Assembly (NCBI GenBank): GCA_014324045.1
Contig: JACOMY010000017.1
Coordinates: forward strand, 1 to 54,815
Direction: 5' to 3'
Origin: Rhodospirillales bacterium
GTDB lineage: Bacteria; Pseudomonadota; Alphaproteobacteria; Kiloniellales; JACOMY01
Length of the DNA: 54,815 nucleotides
Numbering within the stretch: position 1 is the stretch's first letter; the number at the start of each line of letters is the position of its first letter. The notes below the pieces were generated by a model. The model saw only the letters and a list, made by a program, of their open reading frames with translations. It did not search any database and was not told the origin of the DNA. Below are positions 31,166 through 44,011 of this stretch, one piece after another. Both the position numbers and the translations under genes were made by a program.

Positions 31166-33369
31166 CCCTCTCAAGAGGGGGCGACGGCAGAACGAGAAGA
31201 CGGATCAGCGTGACAATCGCTCCCAACGAGGGAAGCCCTGTGATAATCGAAAATATCGATGTTAAGGAGGACGGATCTTACAGCAGAATCCACCCAGACG
31301 GCAGCGCGATTACCGGCCGAGTCTCCTTTCTCTTCGAACCCCGCAGAAAAGGAAGCAACACTTCAGGAACTTACACCGATGCGGACGGTCTGAGCGTAAC
31401 CTATGACACTTGGGGATTCACCGTTGAGAATCCGCACGGTAATCTAATGGCCTTTGAAAGCCGTGGAGATTCCGGCGATGAACGCATAGAGGTAGGGGGC
31501 GATAAGGACGCACACGTACGTAGAGGCCAGTATCTCCATAGAGAGGCTAGAAAGGACAGGAACAACATGATCCCTTCCTTTCTGGGAGGATTGCGCCTTT
31601 ACGCAAACCGGCCCGGAGATGCAGGTGCAACTGCAGCGAAGACCCTTTGTACAGGCATAAGCTGTAGGGTGAAGATCGGGGAAGGAGAAAACCTCGTCCG
31701 CGCGGTTTTCCATTCACCGCATCATTACGGTCCCTCTCATGACAATCATGACAACATACTGATGGTCATGACAAAGGACGGCATCGCTTTGGCCCTTGAC
31801 GAGGAACCGCACAAAATTTGGGGATACACTCCCTATAGACGATCTTTCGGAGCCTGGATGGACCATGCGGGTTTCTTCGTCACGACCGGCGGCACTTTGG
31901 GAAGCGGGAACGATAAGAAATCTGTCCGCATGGTATCGGCGGTCGGTCGCCAGCCGGTCGACTCATTTTCTGGTTCTTACGTTAATACGGCAAGCAAACC
32001 GGCCGCGGATGCAACTTGGCGCGGTTCGATGGTGGGAACCGTCACGCAAGGCGAGGCAAGGGACCATCTCCTTCGGGGCGATGCGGAACTGACGTTCAAC
32101 CTGAACAAGTCTACGATCAGTGCACAGTTCTTCAACATCAAGGATTTCGACAGGCTCGGTGTGCCGCACCTGATGGAAACCTGGGTAAACGGACGCAAAA
32201 AACAGAACAACAGGATCAGCTTCAAAGGGATTCCGGTCGCAGAGGACGGCAGCTATGAGAGGACGTCAAACCTCGATGGAGGCAATATCAGAGGTGCCTT
32301 CTATGGCAGTTATCGCTATGGCGAACATGCCGAAACTGCCGGGACCTTCGACCGCTACGGCATTATCGCGGCCTTCGGCGCCAAGCGAGTGCCGCCGGCC
32401 ATAGAGCCGGACGAGGACAAGCCGGATGAGGACAAGAATGCACGGACCGATGAATATCCATTCATGGTTCGATCCGGCGCGAACCTGCTCGGCGCTCTGA
32501 TGGCCCGTTTAAGCCATAAATATTACAGCGATGAGCACATAGAGATCGGAGGCGATAAGGACGCACACAGAGAGCGAGGCGCGAACATATCGGGGCGGTG
32601 GGCCAAGTTCTTGTCTGCCGACCTTCGCCTATACGCGGACAACCTCAGATCTTCAGGGGTTAGCGCCGCAAGGGTAAGCGGATGCAAAGGCATGCGCTGC
32701 AGGGCGAGGATCGGCGGTACAGGCCGGGCGGCCGAGATCCTCGATGCAGGGGATTACGTTCCGGCTGCGGACAGCGGGGACGATGTGCGGGTGCTCATGA
32801 CGCATCGGGACATCTCTCTGGTCGTTGATAATACGCAAGGCAACGCCATCGACTCTCCTGTTTCTTTCGGGGCCTGGATGGACGACGCGGGCTTCTTCGT
32901 CGCGACCGGCGGCACTGTAGGATCCGGCGCTAACGAGAGAGCCGCCCGCATGGTCGTGGTGGCCGGCGAACGGACCGGCAACCGCCCGGCCGCGGATGCG
33001 AGTTGGTACGGTTCGATGGTGGGGACCGTCAGACAAGGCAAGGCAAAGGACCATATCCTCCGGGGCGAGGCGCAACTGACGTTCAACATGGAGCGTTCTA
33101 GGCTCGACGCGTACTTCTTCAACATCAGGAATTTCCACAAGCACGGTGCGCGGCACACTGCGCTGGGCAAGAGAAATGTGATAGGCTTCACGGCCATTCC
33201 GGTCGCCGCGGACGGCAGCTATGAAAAGACGATTAAAGACGCAGGGCGTGGCTATGAGCCGGGCAACATCAGGGGGGCCTTCTATGGCAAGGGCCATGCC
33301 GAAACTGCCGGGACCTTCGAGCGGTTCAACGTCATCGCAGCCTTCGGCGCCAAGAAGGTGAGGAATTAA
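31162..33369 (+). CDS. TbpB-like protein with two tandem barrel modules (B1, B2)
   Basis: 735 codons from TTG 31162; this start is only nominal because no ribosome-binding site is visible. The reading frame is open upstream to 31099, so a frame change at 31099-31163 would fuse it with ORF A. Module B1 (about 1-412) repeats the order of ORF A including CTGISC and GAFYGS...HAETAGTF...AAFGAKR. An acidic linker (EPDEDKPDEDKN) follows. Module B2 (about 430-735) has DEHIEIGGDKDAH, CKGMRC, FGAWMDDAGFFVATGG, WYGSMVGTV and the end AAFGAKKVRN. No iron- or ligand-binding residues can be named. Surface exposure is inferred from the family. Confidence 0.65.
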   Translation: MTLSRGGDGRTRRRISVTIAPNEGSPVIIENIDVKEDGSYSRIHPDGSAITGRVSFLFEPRRKGSNTSGTYTDADGLSVTYDTWGFTVENPHGNLMAFESRGDSGDERIEVGGDKDAHVRRGQYLHREARKDRNNMIPSFLGGLRLYANRPGDAGATAAKTLCTGISCRVKIGEGENLVRAVFHSPHHYGPSHDNHDNILMVMTKDGIALALDEEPHKIWGYTPYRRSFGAWMDHAGFFVTTGGTLGSGNDKKSVRMVSAVGRQPVDSFSGSYVNTASKPAADATWRGSMVGTVTQGEARDHLLRGDAELTFNLNKSTISAQFFNIKDFDRLGVPHLMETWVNGRKKQNNRISFKGIPVAEDGSYERTSNLDGGNIRGAFYGSYRYGEHAETAGTFDRYGIIAAFGAKRVPPAIEPDEDKPDEDKNARTDEYPFMVRSGANLLGALMARLSHKYYSDEHIEIGGDKDAHRERGANISGRWAKFLSADLRLYADNLRSSGVSAARVSGCKGMRCRARIGGTGRAAEILDAGDYVPAADSGDDVRVLMTHRDISLVVDNTQGNAIDSPVSFGAWMDDAGFFVATGGTVGSGANERAARMVVVAGERTGNRPAADASWYGSMVGTVRQGKAKDHILRGEAQLTFNMERSRLDAYFFNIRNFHKHGARHTALGKRNVIGFTAIPVAADGSYEKTIKDAGRGYEPGNIRGAFYGKGHAETAGTFERFNVIAAFGAKKVRN

Positions 33370-34035
33370 CGGCGCGGCGGCTTGCCCTCTCGTCGATCCC
33401 GGCGCCTGGAGCCTATGCCGCATAGCTGGTCTGGGGGCATAGGTCTGGGGCCGGTGTTGAAGGCAGTTTCCTTGCTGTATGGTCGGCATAGTTCCGGCGC
33501 TATGGCAGGCTGAATGCGTCCGGGATGGTGCCGATGACTTGGAGTAGACGACGCTGTTCACCGCCTCGCCGATCTCGCGCAAGGCCGGCAGCGGGGGGGC
33601 CTGCGCAACATGTCTCTGCGTCAGGCCGACCGCTTCTTCGAGCTTCGCACCGGAGAGGGCCGCACCGCTTGAGGGATTGCGTGTCTGCCTTGTCTTGGGT
33701 GTGCTGCGCCGGTTGGTTGCGCGGTCCCCGGACGCTCCTCGGAGGGCGAAGGCTTTCGATCGTCCCTGCCTGCGGCGCCGGGTCACGGCTTGCAAGGCCA
33801 AGGGGCCTATGGTACCCAGCGCATCACGCTTTCACCGGATCTTTACTGTAGCGCAGCAAGGAAGTGGCACCCCTGTGGTCTCTCATTGGGCACCTCGACC
33901 AAGAGGGTGCCGTTAGAGGGCTGCATGAGTTGAGTCCCGTGAGTTGAGTCCGGGGATGTTGGTCTTCATGGTGCGGTTTCCCTCCGGATTATCGAGGGGC
34001 CGTTACGGCGCAAGGGTCGGGAGGCGCGCTGGAAA
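33370..34035. other. Gene-free stretch before the atp operon
   Basis: No intact gene. A minus-strand frame (about 33720-33520) reads SGAALSGAKLEEAVGLTQRH and ALREIGEAVNSVVYS, which looks protein-like but has no family I recognise and runs antisense into the barrel gene. The atp promoter presumably lies near 33900-34030; two ATGAGTTGAGTCCCGTGAGTTGAGTCC-like short repeats occur at 33925-33952. Confidence 0.35.
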
Positions 34036-36133
<2,098 letters not shown>

Positions 36134-36176
36134 CGTCGCCAAGAAGAGAGCGCCGAAGAGAGCCAAGGGGGGCGCC

Positions 36177-37082
36177 ATGCCGAGCCTCAAGGACCTACGG
36201 GTACGTATCGACAGCGTCAAAGCCACCCGCAAGATTACCTCCGCCATGAAAATGGTGGCGGCAGCCAAGCTGCGCCGCGCACAGGAGCAGGCCGAAGCGG
36301 CCCGCCCCTACGCGGAACAGATGGACTCGATCCTGCGTCGCCTAGCGGCTTCCGTCGCCGGGCAGCCGGGGATGCCGGCACTGCTTGCCGGTACCGGCAA
36401 GAGCGACGGGCATCTACTGGTCGTGGCCACCGCCGACCGCGGTCTCTGCGGCGGCTTTAACTCTTCCATCGTACGGGAGGCGCGCCGCCAGATCGCCGTC
36501 CTGGAGGCAAAGGGCAAGACAATCAAGATTCTCTGCGTCGGCCGGAAAGGTCGCGACCAGCTGCGCCGCGACTACCGCGACCTCATCATCGAGACGATAG
36601 AAGACGTAACACGTCCGCGGCCCGGTTTCGACAAGGCCGCGGCGATTGCCCAGAAGGTGGGCCAGCTCTTCGAGGAAGGCGCCTTCGACGTCTGCACCTT
36701 GATCTATGCCCGCTTCAAGTCGGCCATCAGTCAGATCGTCACCTTGCAGCAGCTGGTGCCTTTCCACACCGAGACCTCGGATGAGGACGCGGCGACGGAG
36801 GACGAAACCAAGGGTGCCGTCTACGATTACGAGCCCGATGAGGAGGCGATCCTGGCAGAGCTGCTGCCGCGCAACCTCTCGGTCCAGCTCTACAAGGCCA
36901 TTCTTGAGAACAATGCTAGTGAGCAGGGCGCGCGCATGACCGCGATGGACAACGCGACCCGCAACGCCGGCGACATGATCGACCGCCTGACCCTGACCTA
37001 CAACCGGACCCGTCAGGCCATCATCACCAAGGAACTGATCGAAATCGTCTCCGCCAAGGAAGCCATGCAGAGCGCGGCCTAG
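36177..37082 (+). CDS. atpG: ATP synthase F1 subunit gamma
   Basis: 301 residues. Start [20 protein letters not shown] at 36177 matches the family and follows a purine-rich AAGGGGGG site; the in-frame ATG at 36123 lies inside atpA. The central rotor shaft has its two long helices: [14 protein letters not shown] near the N-terminus and [21 protein letters not shown] near the C-terminus, with [10 protein letters not shown] between. An acidic insertion near 195-225 ([15 protein letters not shown]) is of the kind alphaproteobacterial gammas carry. Confidence 0.97.
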   Translation: MPSLKDLRVRIDSVKATRKITSAMKMVAAAKLRRAQEQAEAARPYAEQMDSILRRLAASVAGQPGMPALLAGTGKSDGHLLVVATADRGLCGGFNSSIVREARRQIAVLEAKGKTIKILCVGRKGRDQLRRDYRDLIIETIEDVTRPRPGFDKAAAIAQKVGQLFEEGAFDVCTLIYARFKSAISQIVTLQQLVPFHTETSDEDAATEDETKGAVYDYEPDEEAILAELLPRNLSVQLYKAILENNASEQGARMTAMDNATRNAGDMIDRLTLTYNRTRQAIITKELIEIVSAKEAMQSAA

Positions 37083-38549
<1,467 letters not shown>

Positions 38550-38582
38550 GGCCGGCAAGGCGCGGGGCGGGATAAGCGATCC

Positions 38583-38984
38583 ATGGCAGAGACCTTTCAA
38601 TTCGAACTGGTTGCGCCGGAAGAGATCATTCTCTCCGAGGCGGCCGAGATGGTCACTGTGCCGGGTGGCGACGGCGACTATGGCGTCCTGCCGCGCCATG
38701 CGCCGATGATCACCACGGTGCGAACCGGTGTGCTGTCGGTCTACGAGCAGCGCCGCGTGCGCGAGCGCATCTTCGTGGCTGGCGGTTTCGCCGAGGTGAC
38801 GCCCAAGCGTCTGACAGTCTTGGTCGAAGAGGCGGTGAACTTGGAGAAAGTCAATCGCGCCGACGTCGAGCAGAGCCTGAAGAATGCGCGCGATGAACTG
38901 GCCGATGCTGCCGACGCCAGCAATAAGATGCATCTGGAGCGTCGAATCGGGATCGAGACGGTGAAGCTGAAGGCCCTGAGCTAA
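38583..38984 (+). CDS. atpC: ATP synthase F1 subunit epsilon
   Basis: 133 residues. Begins MAETFQFELVAPEEIILSEA, with GGDGDYGVLPRHAPMITTVRTG, the conserved beta-sandwich of epsilon, and a short C-terminal helical hairpin (about 88-133). It completes the rotor foot and can inhibit ATPase activity. It is the last gene of the operon; a candidate terminator hairpin follows at 38994-39017. Confidence 0.96.
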   Translation: MAETFQFELVAPEEIILSEAAEMVTVPGGDGDYGVLPRHAPMITTVRTGVLSVYEQRRVRERIFVAGGFAEVTPKRLTVLVEEAVNLEKVNRADVEQSLKNARDELADAADASNKMHLERRIGIETVKLKALS

Positions 38985-38993
38985 GATCTCCGC

Positions 38994-39017
38994 TTGCGCG
39001 CTTGGGATCGCGCGCAA
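38994..39017 (+). terminator. Candidate terminator of the atp operon
   Basis: TTGCGCGC (38994-39001) pairs perfectly with GCGCGCAA (39010-39017) over an 8-base loop, 9 bases after the atpC stop. It is followed by a pyrimidine tract with only short T-runs (ACCTTTCCCTTT), so it is imperfect as an intrinsic terminator. Confidence 0.55.
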
Positions 39018-39217
39018 ACCTTTCCCTTTCGGACACGCAGGTCTTGCAAAAGAGTCTTAAGGTCGTGCATTCTGCACTGTGGAACAAAATCCCACGGTTT
39101 GCTAAATAAATGCTTAGCGCCAACAAGCAAGAAGGGGGAGCATATTTCCCCTCTTCCAACGGATTTGCGGGAAGAGACGAGGCGCAGCTGGTCGCGATGC
39201 ATCCGGGGGACGAGACG

Positions 39218-40063
39218 ATGGAACAGACCTGGATCGACAACTTGCCTTGGGAGCAGCTTGACTGCTCCAAGGTTGAGAGTGAGCATTTGCAAACGGTCAA
39301 GGCTGCCAGCTTGGTCGAGTTCAATGCCTATGACTATGCTGGCTACCTCTTCAAGGTCTTCCCCGACGATGAAACCTTCCACGCTGCCATCCGGCAATGG
39401 GCCGAAGAAGAGGTGCTGCATGGACGAGCTCTAGGACGCTGGGCCATGGCCGTCGATCCGGCCTTCGACTTCGACGGCGCAGTCGAGCGGTTCCGCATCG
39501 GCTTTTCTTTGCCGCTGGATGTGACGGGGTCGGTGCGCGGCAGCCGTGCGGGCGAATTGGTGTCGCGTTGTATCGTAGAGGTCGGTACTTCTTCTTTCTA
39601 CACGGCCTTCGCCCGCGAAACCGAAGAGCCGGTTCTAAGGCAGATCTGCGCGCATATCGCCGCCGACGAATTCCGTCATTACAAGCTCTTCTATAAGAAC
39701 CTGAAGCGCTATTTGGCGAGGGACAAAATCGGCCGCATTCGTCGGGCCATGATTGCGGCAGGACGCATCCACGAGACGGAAGACGACGAGTTGGCTTATG
39801 CTAACTATGCGGCCAACGGCAATCTTGCGCGTCCCTACGACCGCCAAGCCGATGGACGCGACTATCTTCTGCGGGTCTATCGCATGTATCGCCAAGGGCA
39901 CATGGACAGGGCGATTGCCATGTCCTTCAAAGCGGCTGGCCTGAAACCGCACAGCCGATTGGCCGGTGCCAGTTCGCGTATCGCCTTCTGGCTCTTGAAG
40001 GCGCGTCAACGGCGCATGGAGAAGGCCGCCGACAGGGACTCCGAGGCGCGCCGCGCCGCCTGA
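39218..40063 (+). CDS. Ferritin-like diiron protein (acyl-ACP desaturase-like fold)
   Basis: 281 residues from ATG 39218, chosen because GGGGGA lies 8 bases upstream; ATGs at 39110 and 39197 are alternatives. The four-helix diiron ligand set can be read: E34, E65-x-x-H68 (EEEVLHG), E121 (CIVEVGTSS) and E151-x-x-H154 (ADEFRHYKLF). The family includes desaturases, oxygenases and simple ferritin-like proteins, and the reaction cannot be told. The stop lies only 4 bases before the regB start, so the gene very likely forms an operon with regBA and may be redox- or oxygen-linked. Confidence 0.8.
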   Translation: MEQTWIDNLPWEQLDCSKVESEHLQTVKAASLVEFNAYDYAGYLFKVFPDDETFHAAIRQWAEEEVLHGRALGRWAMAVDPAFDFDGAVERFRIGFSLPLDVTGSVRGSRAGELVSRCIVEVGTSSFYTAFARETEEPVLRQICAHIAADEFRHYKLFYKNLKRYLARDKIGRIRRAMIAAGRIHETEDDELAYANYAANGNLARPYDRQADGRDYLLRVYRMYRQGHMDRAIAMSFKAAGLKPHSRLAGASSRIAFWLLKARQRRMEKAADRDSEARRAA

Positions 40064-40067
40064 GGGA

Positions 40068-41408
40068 ATGTATCCTGGCGATACGCAAGCGGAGACGGCG
40101 CCAACGGCCCAAATCGGCAAGTTCCACGGCACTGGCAGCGAAGGACCGATCCGGCGGCGAACCCTGACGCTCATTCGTTGGATCGCCATCGTCGGGCAGT
40201 CGGTGGCCCTGTTCGTTGCCGAATACTGGCTGCATCTTGCGATCCCGTTGGTACCCTTGACGGCTTTGATCCTGGCATCGGCCCTGGTCAATCTAGCCAC
40301 ACCGGCCATGGTCGGGCGCGGTCTCTGGCTGACCGAGGCAGCGGCGGCCCGGCTGCTCGGCTTCGACTTGCTGCAGTTGAGTGGGCTTTTGGTGCTGACC
40401 GGCGGCCTATCCAATCCCTTCTCGGTCCTGATCCTGGCGCCGGTGACGGTTTCGGCCTCGACGCTCTCGGCGCGATCTACGGCAATTCTTGTTGCTCTGG
40501 CGGTGACCTTGGAGACGGTGTTGGCAGTCTGGTACCTGCCGATGCCTTGGTTCGACGGTGCCCTGCTTATGGAGCCGCTCTTCATTGGCTCGATTTGGGC
40601 GGGCCTCGTTCTGGCGACCGTCTTCATTGCCGTCTATGTCGCGTCCCTGGCCTCCGAAGGGCGCGCTGTCGGCCATGCCTTGGCGGCTACCCAAGCTGCC
40701 TTGTCCCGCGAGCAGCAGCTGGCCTCGCTCGGCGGGCTGGCCGCCCTCGTGACTCATGAGTTGGGCTCGCCGCTCAGCACCATCAAGTTGGTTGCCAAGG
40801 AATTGCAGCGCGATATCCCGGAGGACAGCCCCTGGCGGGCCGATATCGACCTTTTGACGGAAGAGGTGGAACGCTGCGGCGTGCTCTTGGCGGAGATGGC
40901 GGTGCGCCCGGCGACCGACAGCGGGATGGCCTATAACCTGCTGCCGGTGCTCACCCTCATGGAGTTGGCGGCCGAGCCGCATAGCCGCGAGGAGATACGC
41001 ATCCGCTTCGTCGCCAAGCGCGATCCCGCCATGCCGTTGCTGCCGCGCGATCCGGCTCTGCTGCATGGAATCGGCACGCTGTTGCAGAATGCGATCCAGT
41101 TCGCCAAGAGTGAAGTGGTGGTGACCTGTCGGTGGAACGACAAGAGTCTGACGGTGCTGATCGCAGACGATGGACTCGGTTTCGATCCGGCGCTGCTCGA
41201 CCGCCTAGGCGAGCCCTATCTCTCCAGCGATCGCCCGGATCCGCGCGCTATCGGCAGCGATTCGGGATCGCACATGGGGCTCGGCGTCTTCATCGCCAAA
41301 ACCCTGCTGGGGCACCGCGGTGCATCCATCAAATTCAGCAACCCGCCTCTAGGCGGCGCGGAGGTTGCCATTTCTTGGCAACTCGATCAAATTCGCATGT
41401 CAGATTAG
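40068..41408 (+). CDS. regB: Redox-sensing histidine kinase RegB/PrrB/ActS
   Basis: 446 residues. Six membrane segments (about 33-195) include the quinone-binding loop motif GGLSNPF at 112-118. The kinase H-box is LAALVTHELGSPLSTIKLVAKEL with the phosphorylated His at 230. The redox-active cysteine lies at 270 in EERVERC-like context (EEVERCGVLL), exactly 40 residues further, the same spacing as H225/C265 in Rhodobacter capsulatus RegB. The ATPase N, G1 and G2 boxes follow (LLQNAIQFAK, ADDGLGFD, GLGVFIAKTLLGHRG). The H-box has LVTHELGSP where most RegB read AAAHELGTP. regA follows after 11 bases. Confidence 0.93.
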   Translation: MYPGDTQAETAPTAQIGKFHGTGSEGPIRRRTLTLIRWIAIVGQSVALFVAEYWLHLAIPLVPLTALILASALVNLATPAMVGRGLWLTEAAAARLLGFDLLQLSGLLVLTGGLSNPFSVLILAPVTVSASTLSARSTAILVALAVTLETVLAVWYLPMPWFDGALLMEPLFIGSIWAGLVLATVFIAVYVASLASEGRAVGHALAATQAALSREQQLASLGGLAALVTHELGSPLSTIKLVAKELQRDIPEDSPWRADIDLLTEEVERCGVLLAEMAVRPATDSGMAYNLLPVLTLMELAAEPHSREEIRIRFVAKRDPAMPLLPRDPALLHGIGTLLQNAIQFAKSEVVVTCRWNDKSLTVLIADDGLGFDPALLDRLGEPYLSSDRPDPRAIGSDSGSHMGLGVFIAKTLLGHRGASIKFSNPPLGGAEVAISWQLDQIRMSD

Positions 41409-41419
41409 GAAGGTGCTGA

Positions 41420-41953
41420 ATGAAGAGAACACAAAGCCTGCTGTTGGTCGACGACGACGAACGCTTGTGCAATCGCTTGGCACAGGCGATGGAGAAGCGT
41501 GGGTACAGCGTATCGACGGCAAACTCCGTAGCGGACGGCATCGCTGCGATCGAAGAAAGCCCGCCTCCCTATGCCGTGGTCGATCTGCGCCTAGGCAACG
41601 GCAGCGGATTGGACGTGGTCAAGCGTTTGCATGAACTGCGCCCCACGGCAAAGGCGATCATCCTGACTAGTTACGGCAACATCGCCACGGCTGTCGCCGC
41701 GGTGAAGCTGGGCGCCGTCGATTACCTGCCGAAGCCTGCGGATGCAGAGCAGATCCTGTCGGCCTTGAAGCAGGGTGAGGAGGACGCGCCGCCGCCGCCG
41801 GAATTGCCGATGACCGCCGATCGCGTACGTTGGGAGCACATTCAACGAGTCTATGAGCAGTGCGATCGCAACGTCTCCGAGACCGCGCGGCGTTTGCGCA
41901 TGCATCGTCGAACCCTGCAGCGGATCTTGGCCAAGTATGCGCCGCGCAACTAG
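41420..41953 (+). CDS. regA: Response regulator RegA/PrrA/ActR
   Basis: 177 residues. Receiver domain with acidic DDDE near 11-14, phospho-acceptor D55 (YAVVDLRLGNGSG), Thr in ILTSYGN and Lys in YLPKPAD. A proline linker (PPPPELP) leads to the C-terminal Fis-type helix-turn-helix WEHIQRVYEQCDRNVSETAR...RTLQRILAKYAPR, nearly invariant in this family. RegA controls photosynthesis, carbon fixation, nitrogen and respiration genes in relatives. It is transcribed with regB; a start-proximal AGGAAGGTGC site precedes it. Confidence 0.96.
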   Translation: MKRTQSLLLVDDDERLCNRLAQAMEKRGYSVSTANSVADGIAAIEESPPPYAVVDLRLGNGSGLDVVKRLHELRPTAKAIILTSYGNIATAVAAVKLGAVDYLPKPADAEQILSALKQGEEDAPPPPELPMTADRVRWEHIQRVYEQCDRNVSETARRLRMHRRTLQRILAKYAPRN

Positions 41954-42001
41954 GTCGCCCTTTTGGCCCAACCCTAGCTTCTGGCGATCATGCTAGAGCG
42001 T

Positions 42002-42016
42002 CAGCCTTTTAGGCTG
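42002..42016. other. Small hairpin after regA
   Basis: CAGCCT and AGGCTG pair around a 3-base TTT loop, 49 bases after the regA stop. No T-tract follows. It is a possible weak 3'-end structure, and a weak call. Confidence 0.3.
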
Positions 42017-42228
42017 GTGCAGTCCGGTTTGCCAAGGCCCTAGACTGTTTTGCGCTGACATTCGTGCGCCTTAAGCACCCCAGGGTATCGATTTTAAATT
42101 AAGCCGCCGTCGCCTTGACCGGAGCCTGCACCGGCGGCCTCACAAAAGCCTATCGAGGCAAGACAATGGATCTGACGCCGGGCAAGCTCCATATTCATGG
42201 TTCGAGTTTGCAACCGGGGTCCGGAGCC

Positions 42229-42687
42229 ATGAGCGGGAAAACCTACGCCAAGACTGCAGAGGCGGTCGCAAAGCTGGACCGTACCCAGTATGCCGTGACG
42301 CAGCAAGACGCGACCGAGCCGCCATTCCGTAATGCCTTTTGGGATCACAGGGGCATAGGTCTTTATGTAGACATCGTCAGTGGGGAACCGCTGTTTCTCT
42401 CGCGCGACAAGTTCGATTCCCACTGCGGCTGGCCCAGCTTCACCAGGCCGGTCGAAGGGAGGAGGATCGTCGAGCGGGCCGATCGCACGCATGGTATGAT
42501 CCGCACCGAGGTGCGCTCGCGCGACGGCGATTCGCATCTGGGCCATGTCTTCCCGGACGGCCCCGGACCGGAAGGGCTGCGCTATTGCATCAATTCTGCC
42601 TCGCTGCAATTCGTCCCCAAGGAGTCGATGGAGGCCCAGGGCTACGGCGACTATCTGAAGTATCTAGACGAGGAGTCCGCGTCATGA
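42229..42687 (+). CDS. msrB: Peptide methionine (R)-S-oxide reductase MsrB
   Basis: 152 residues from ATG 42229 ([16 protein letters not shown], a common MsrB start); an ATG at 42166 in the same frame would add 21 poorly conserved residues. The selenoprotein-R fold motifs are [23 protein letters not shown] and the catalytic cysteine in [12 protein letters not shown]. The zinc-binding CxxC pairs of many MsrBs are absent (SGEPLF instead of CGAPLF), so this is the zinc-free form. It overlaps msrA by an ATGA. Confidence 0.93.
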   Translation: MSGKTYAKTAEAVAKLDRTQYAVTQQDATEPPFRNAFWDHRGIGLYVDIVSGEPLFLSRDKFDSHCGWPSFTRPVEGRRIVERADRTHGMIRTEVRSRDGDSHLGHVFPDGPGPEGLRYCINSASLQFVPKESMEAQGYGDYLKYLDEESAS

Positions 42688-43208
42688 CCGAGACCGCAAT
42701 CCTGGCCGGTGGCTGCTTTTGGGGCATGCAGGATCTGATTCGCCGACTGCCCGGCATCGTTGCGACCCGCGTGGGCTATAGCGGCGGCACCACTGCCGAT
42801 GCGACCTACAACGATGTAAAGACCGGACGCAGCGGTCATGCCGAAGCGATCGAGATCCGCTTCGATCCGGCACAGCTCAGCTACCGCCGGCTGCTGGAGT
42901 TCTTCTTCCAGATCCACGATCCAACGACCGTCGATCGCCAAGGCAACGACCGCGGATCGCAGTACCGTTCTGCCATCTTCTACAAAGACGGGACACAGAA
43001 GGAGACTGCGGAAGCAGTAATCCGCTCGGTCGATGCCTCCGGCCGTTGGCCCGGTCCCGTTGTGACGGAGGTGGCGCCGGCCGGTCCCTTCTGGGAGGCC
43101 GAGGCGGTGCACCAAGACTATCTCCGGCGCATCCCGCACGGCTATACCTGCCACTGGGTGCGGCCGGACTGGGTGTTGGACCAGCCTAAGAGCAATGCAG
43201 CTGAGTGA
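42684..43208 (+). CDS. msrA: Peptide methionine (S)-S-oxide reductase MsrA
   Basis: 174 residues. The catalytic motif GGCFWGMQD at 9-17 carries the reactive Cys; [15 protein letters not shown] and [12 protein letters not shown] follow, then [23 protein letters not shown]. Together with msrB it repairs both sulfoxide diastereomers of methionine. The two genes overlap (TGA of msrB inside ATGA), indicating translational coupling. A broken barrel-module fragment starts just after the stop. Confidence 0.96.
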   Translation: MTETAILAGGCFWGMQDLIRRLPGIVATRVGYSGGTTADATYNDVKTGRSGHAEAIEIRFDPAQLSYRRLLEFFFQIHDPTTVDRQGNDRGSQYRSAIFYKDGTQKETAEAVIRSVDASGRWPGPVVTEVAPAGPFWEAEAVHQDYLRRIPHGYTCHWVRPDWVLDQPKSNAAE

Positions 43209-43233
43209 TAGCGGCGGAAGAAACCTGGATAGT

Positions 43234-43839
43234 ATGCAGGCGACGTTGGAAACGAACGGCATCGTTCTGGTTGCTGACAGAAGCGGGCAAAATCGCCAGA
43301 ACGCTCCTCTTAGTTACGGCGCGTGGATCGACCACGCGGGCTTCTTCGTCACCGTCGATGGGCAGGTTTTGCATGAGGACGGAAGAGAAATGGTAGGGAG
43401 GTTCTTCGTCGCAGGGGCGGGCAGAAGACCCGGCCACGGATACGATCTGGTGGGGTACGATGGTGGGAGCTTTCCACGAAATCGACGCCACCCCATCATG
43501 ACTTGAGTAATCCTCCATGGCGAGGCGCAACCGGTGTTCGACGCGCAGGAGTCGAAGCTCGATGCTTCCTGCTACAACATCGAGAATCTCGGCAAACTCG
43601 ACAAATTAGCTGAGCCGGTTAGGAGGCTGCCGCACAATTCTATAGTGTTCCGGGATGTGTAAGGCAACAGGGCCGGTGGCTACAGTAAACCTACTACCGA
43701 AGGCGACCGGAGGAGGGGCACCCGCTACGGAGGCAGCATTTGCGGTGGGTTCTATGGCGCCGGCCATGCCGAAACCGCCGGGACATTCAGCAGGTACGGC
43801 ATTAGCGCAGCCTTCGGTGCCAAAAGGGTGACGGATTAA
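43234..43839 (+). pseudogene. Shattered TbpB-like barrel module
   Basis: The frame from 43234 reads LETNGIVLVADRSG and YGAWIDHAGFFVTVDG, clearly the barrel module of the 29.8-33.4 kb genes. Homology then shifts frame near 43425 (RPATDTIWWGTMVGAF, compare WRGSMVGTV), meets stops near 43500, resumes as GEAQPVFDAQESKLDA, hits TAG or TAA near 43660, and ends with GGFYGAGHAETAGTF...AAFGAKRVTD before TAA 43837-43839. Several frameshifts and stops make it a pseudogene. The upstream half of the module is missing: the piece begins 25 bases after msrA. Confidence 0.85.
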
Positions 43840-44011
43840 CCGCAAGGTGACGTGACAGGCAGAGCCGCCGCCGGGGGCGGCATCGCCGGCTCCGGCCCCT
43901 CGGTGCTATCGGACCGCTTTCGCGCAGATAGGGCGCGCGGCCGCGGTCGAGGCGGGTTGATGCCGCCGGCCGGACCGATAGCCGCGCGGCTTGAGCGCTG
44001 CCATGGCCCTG

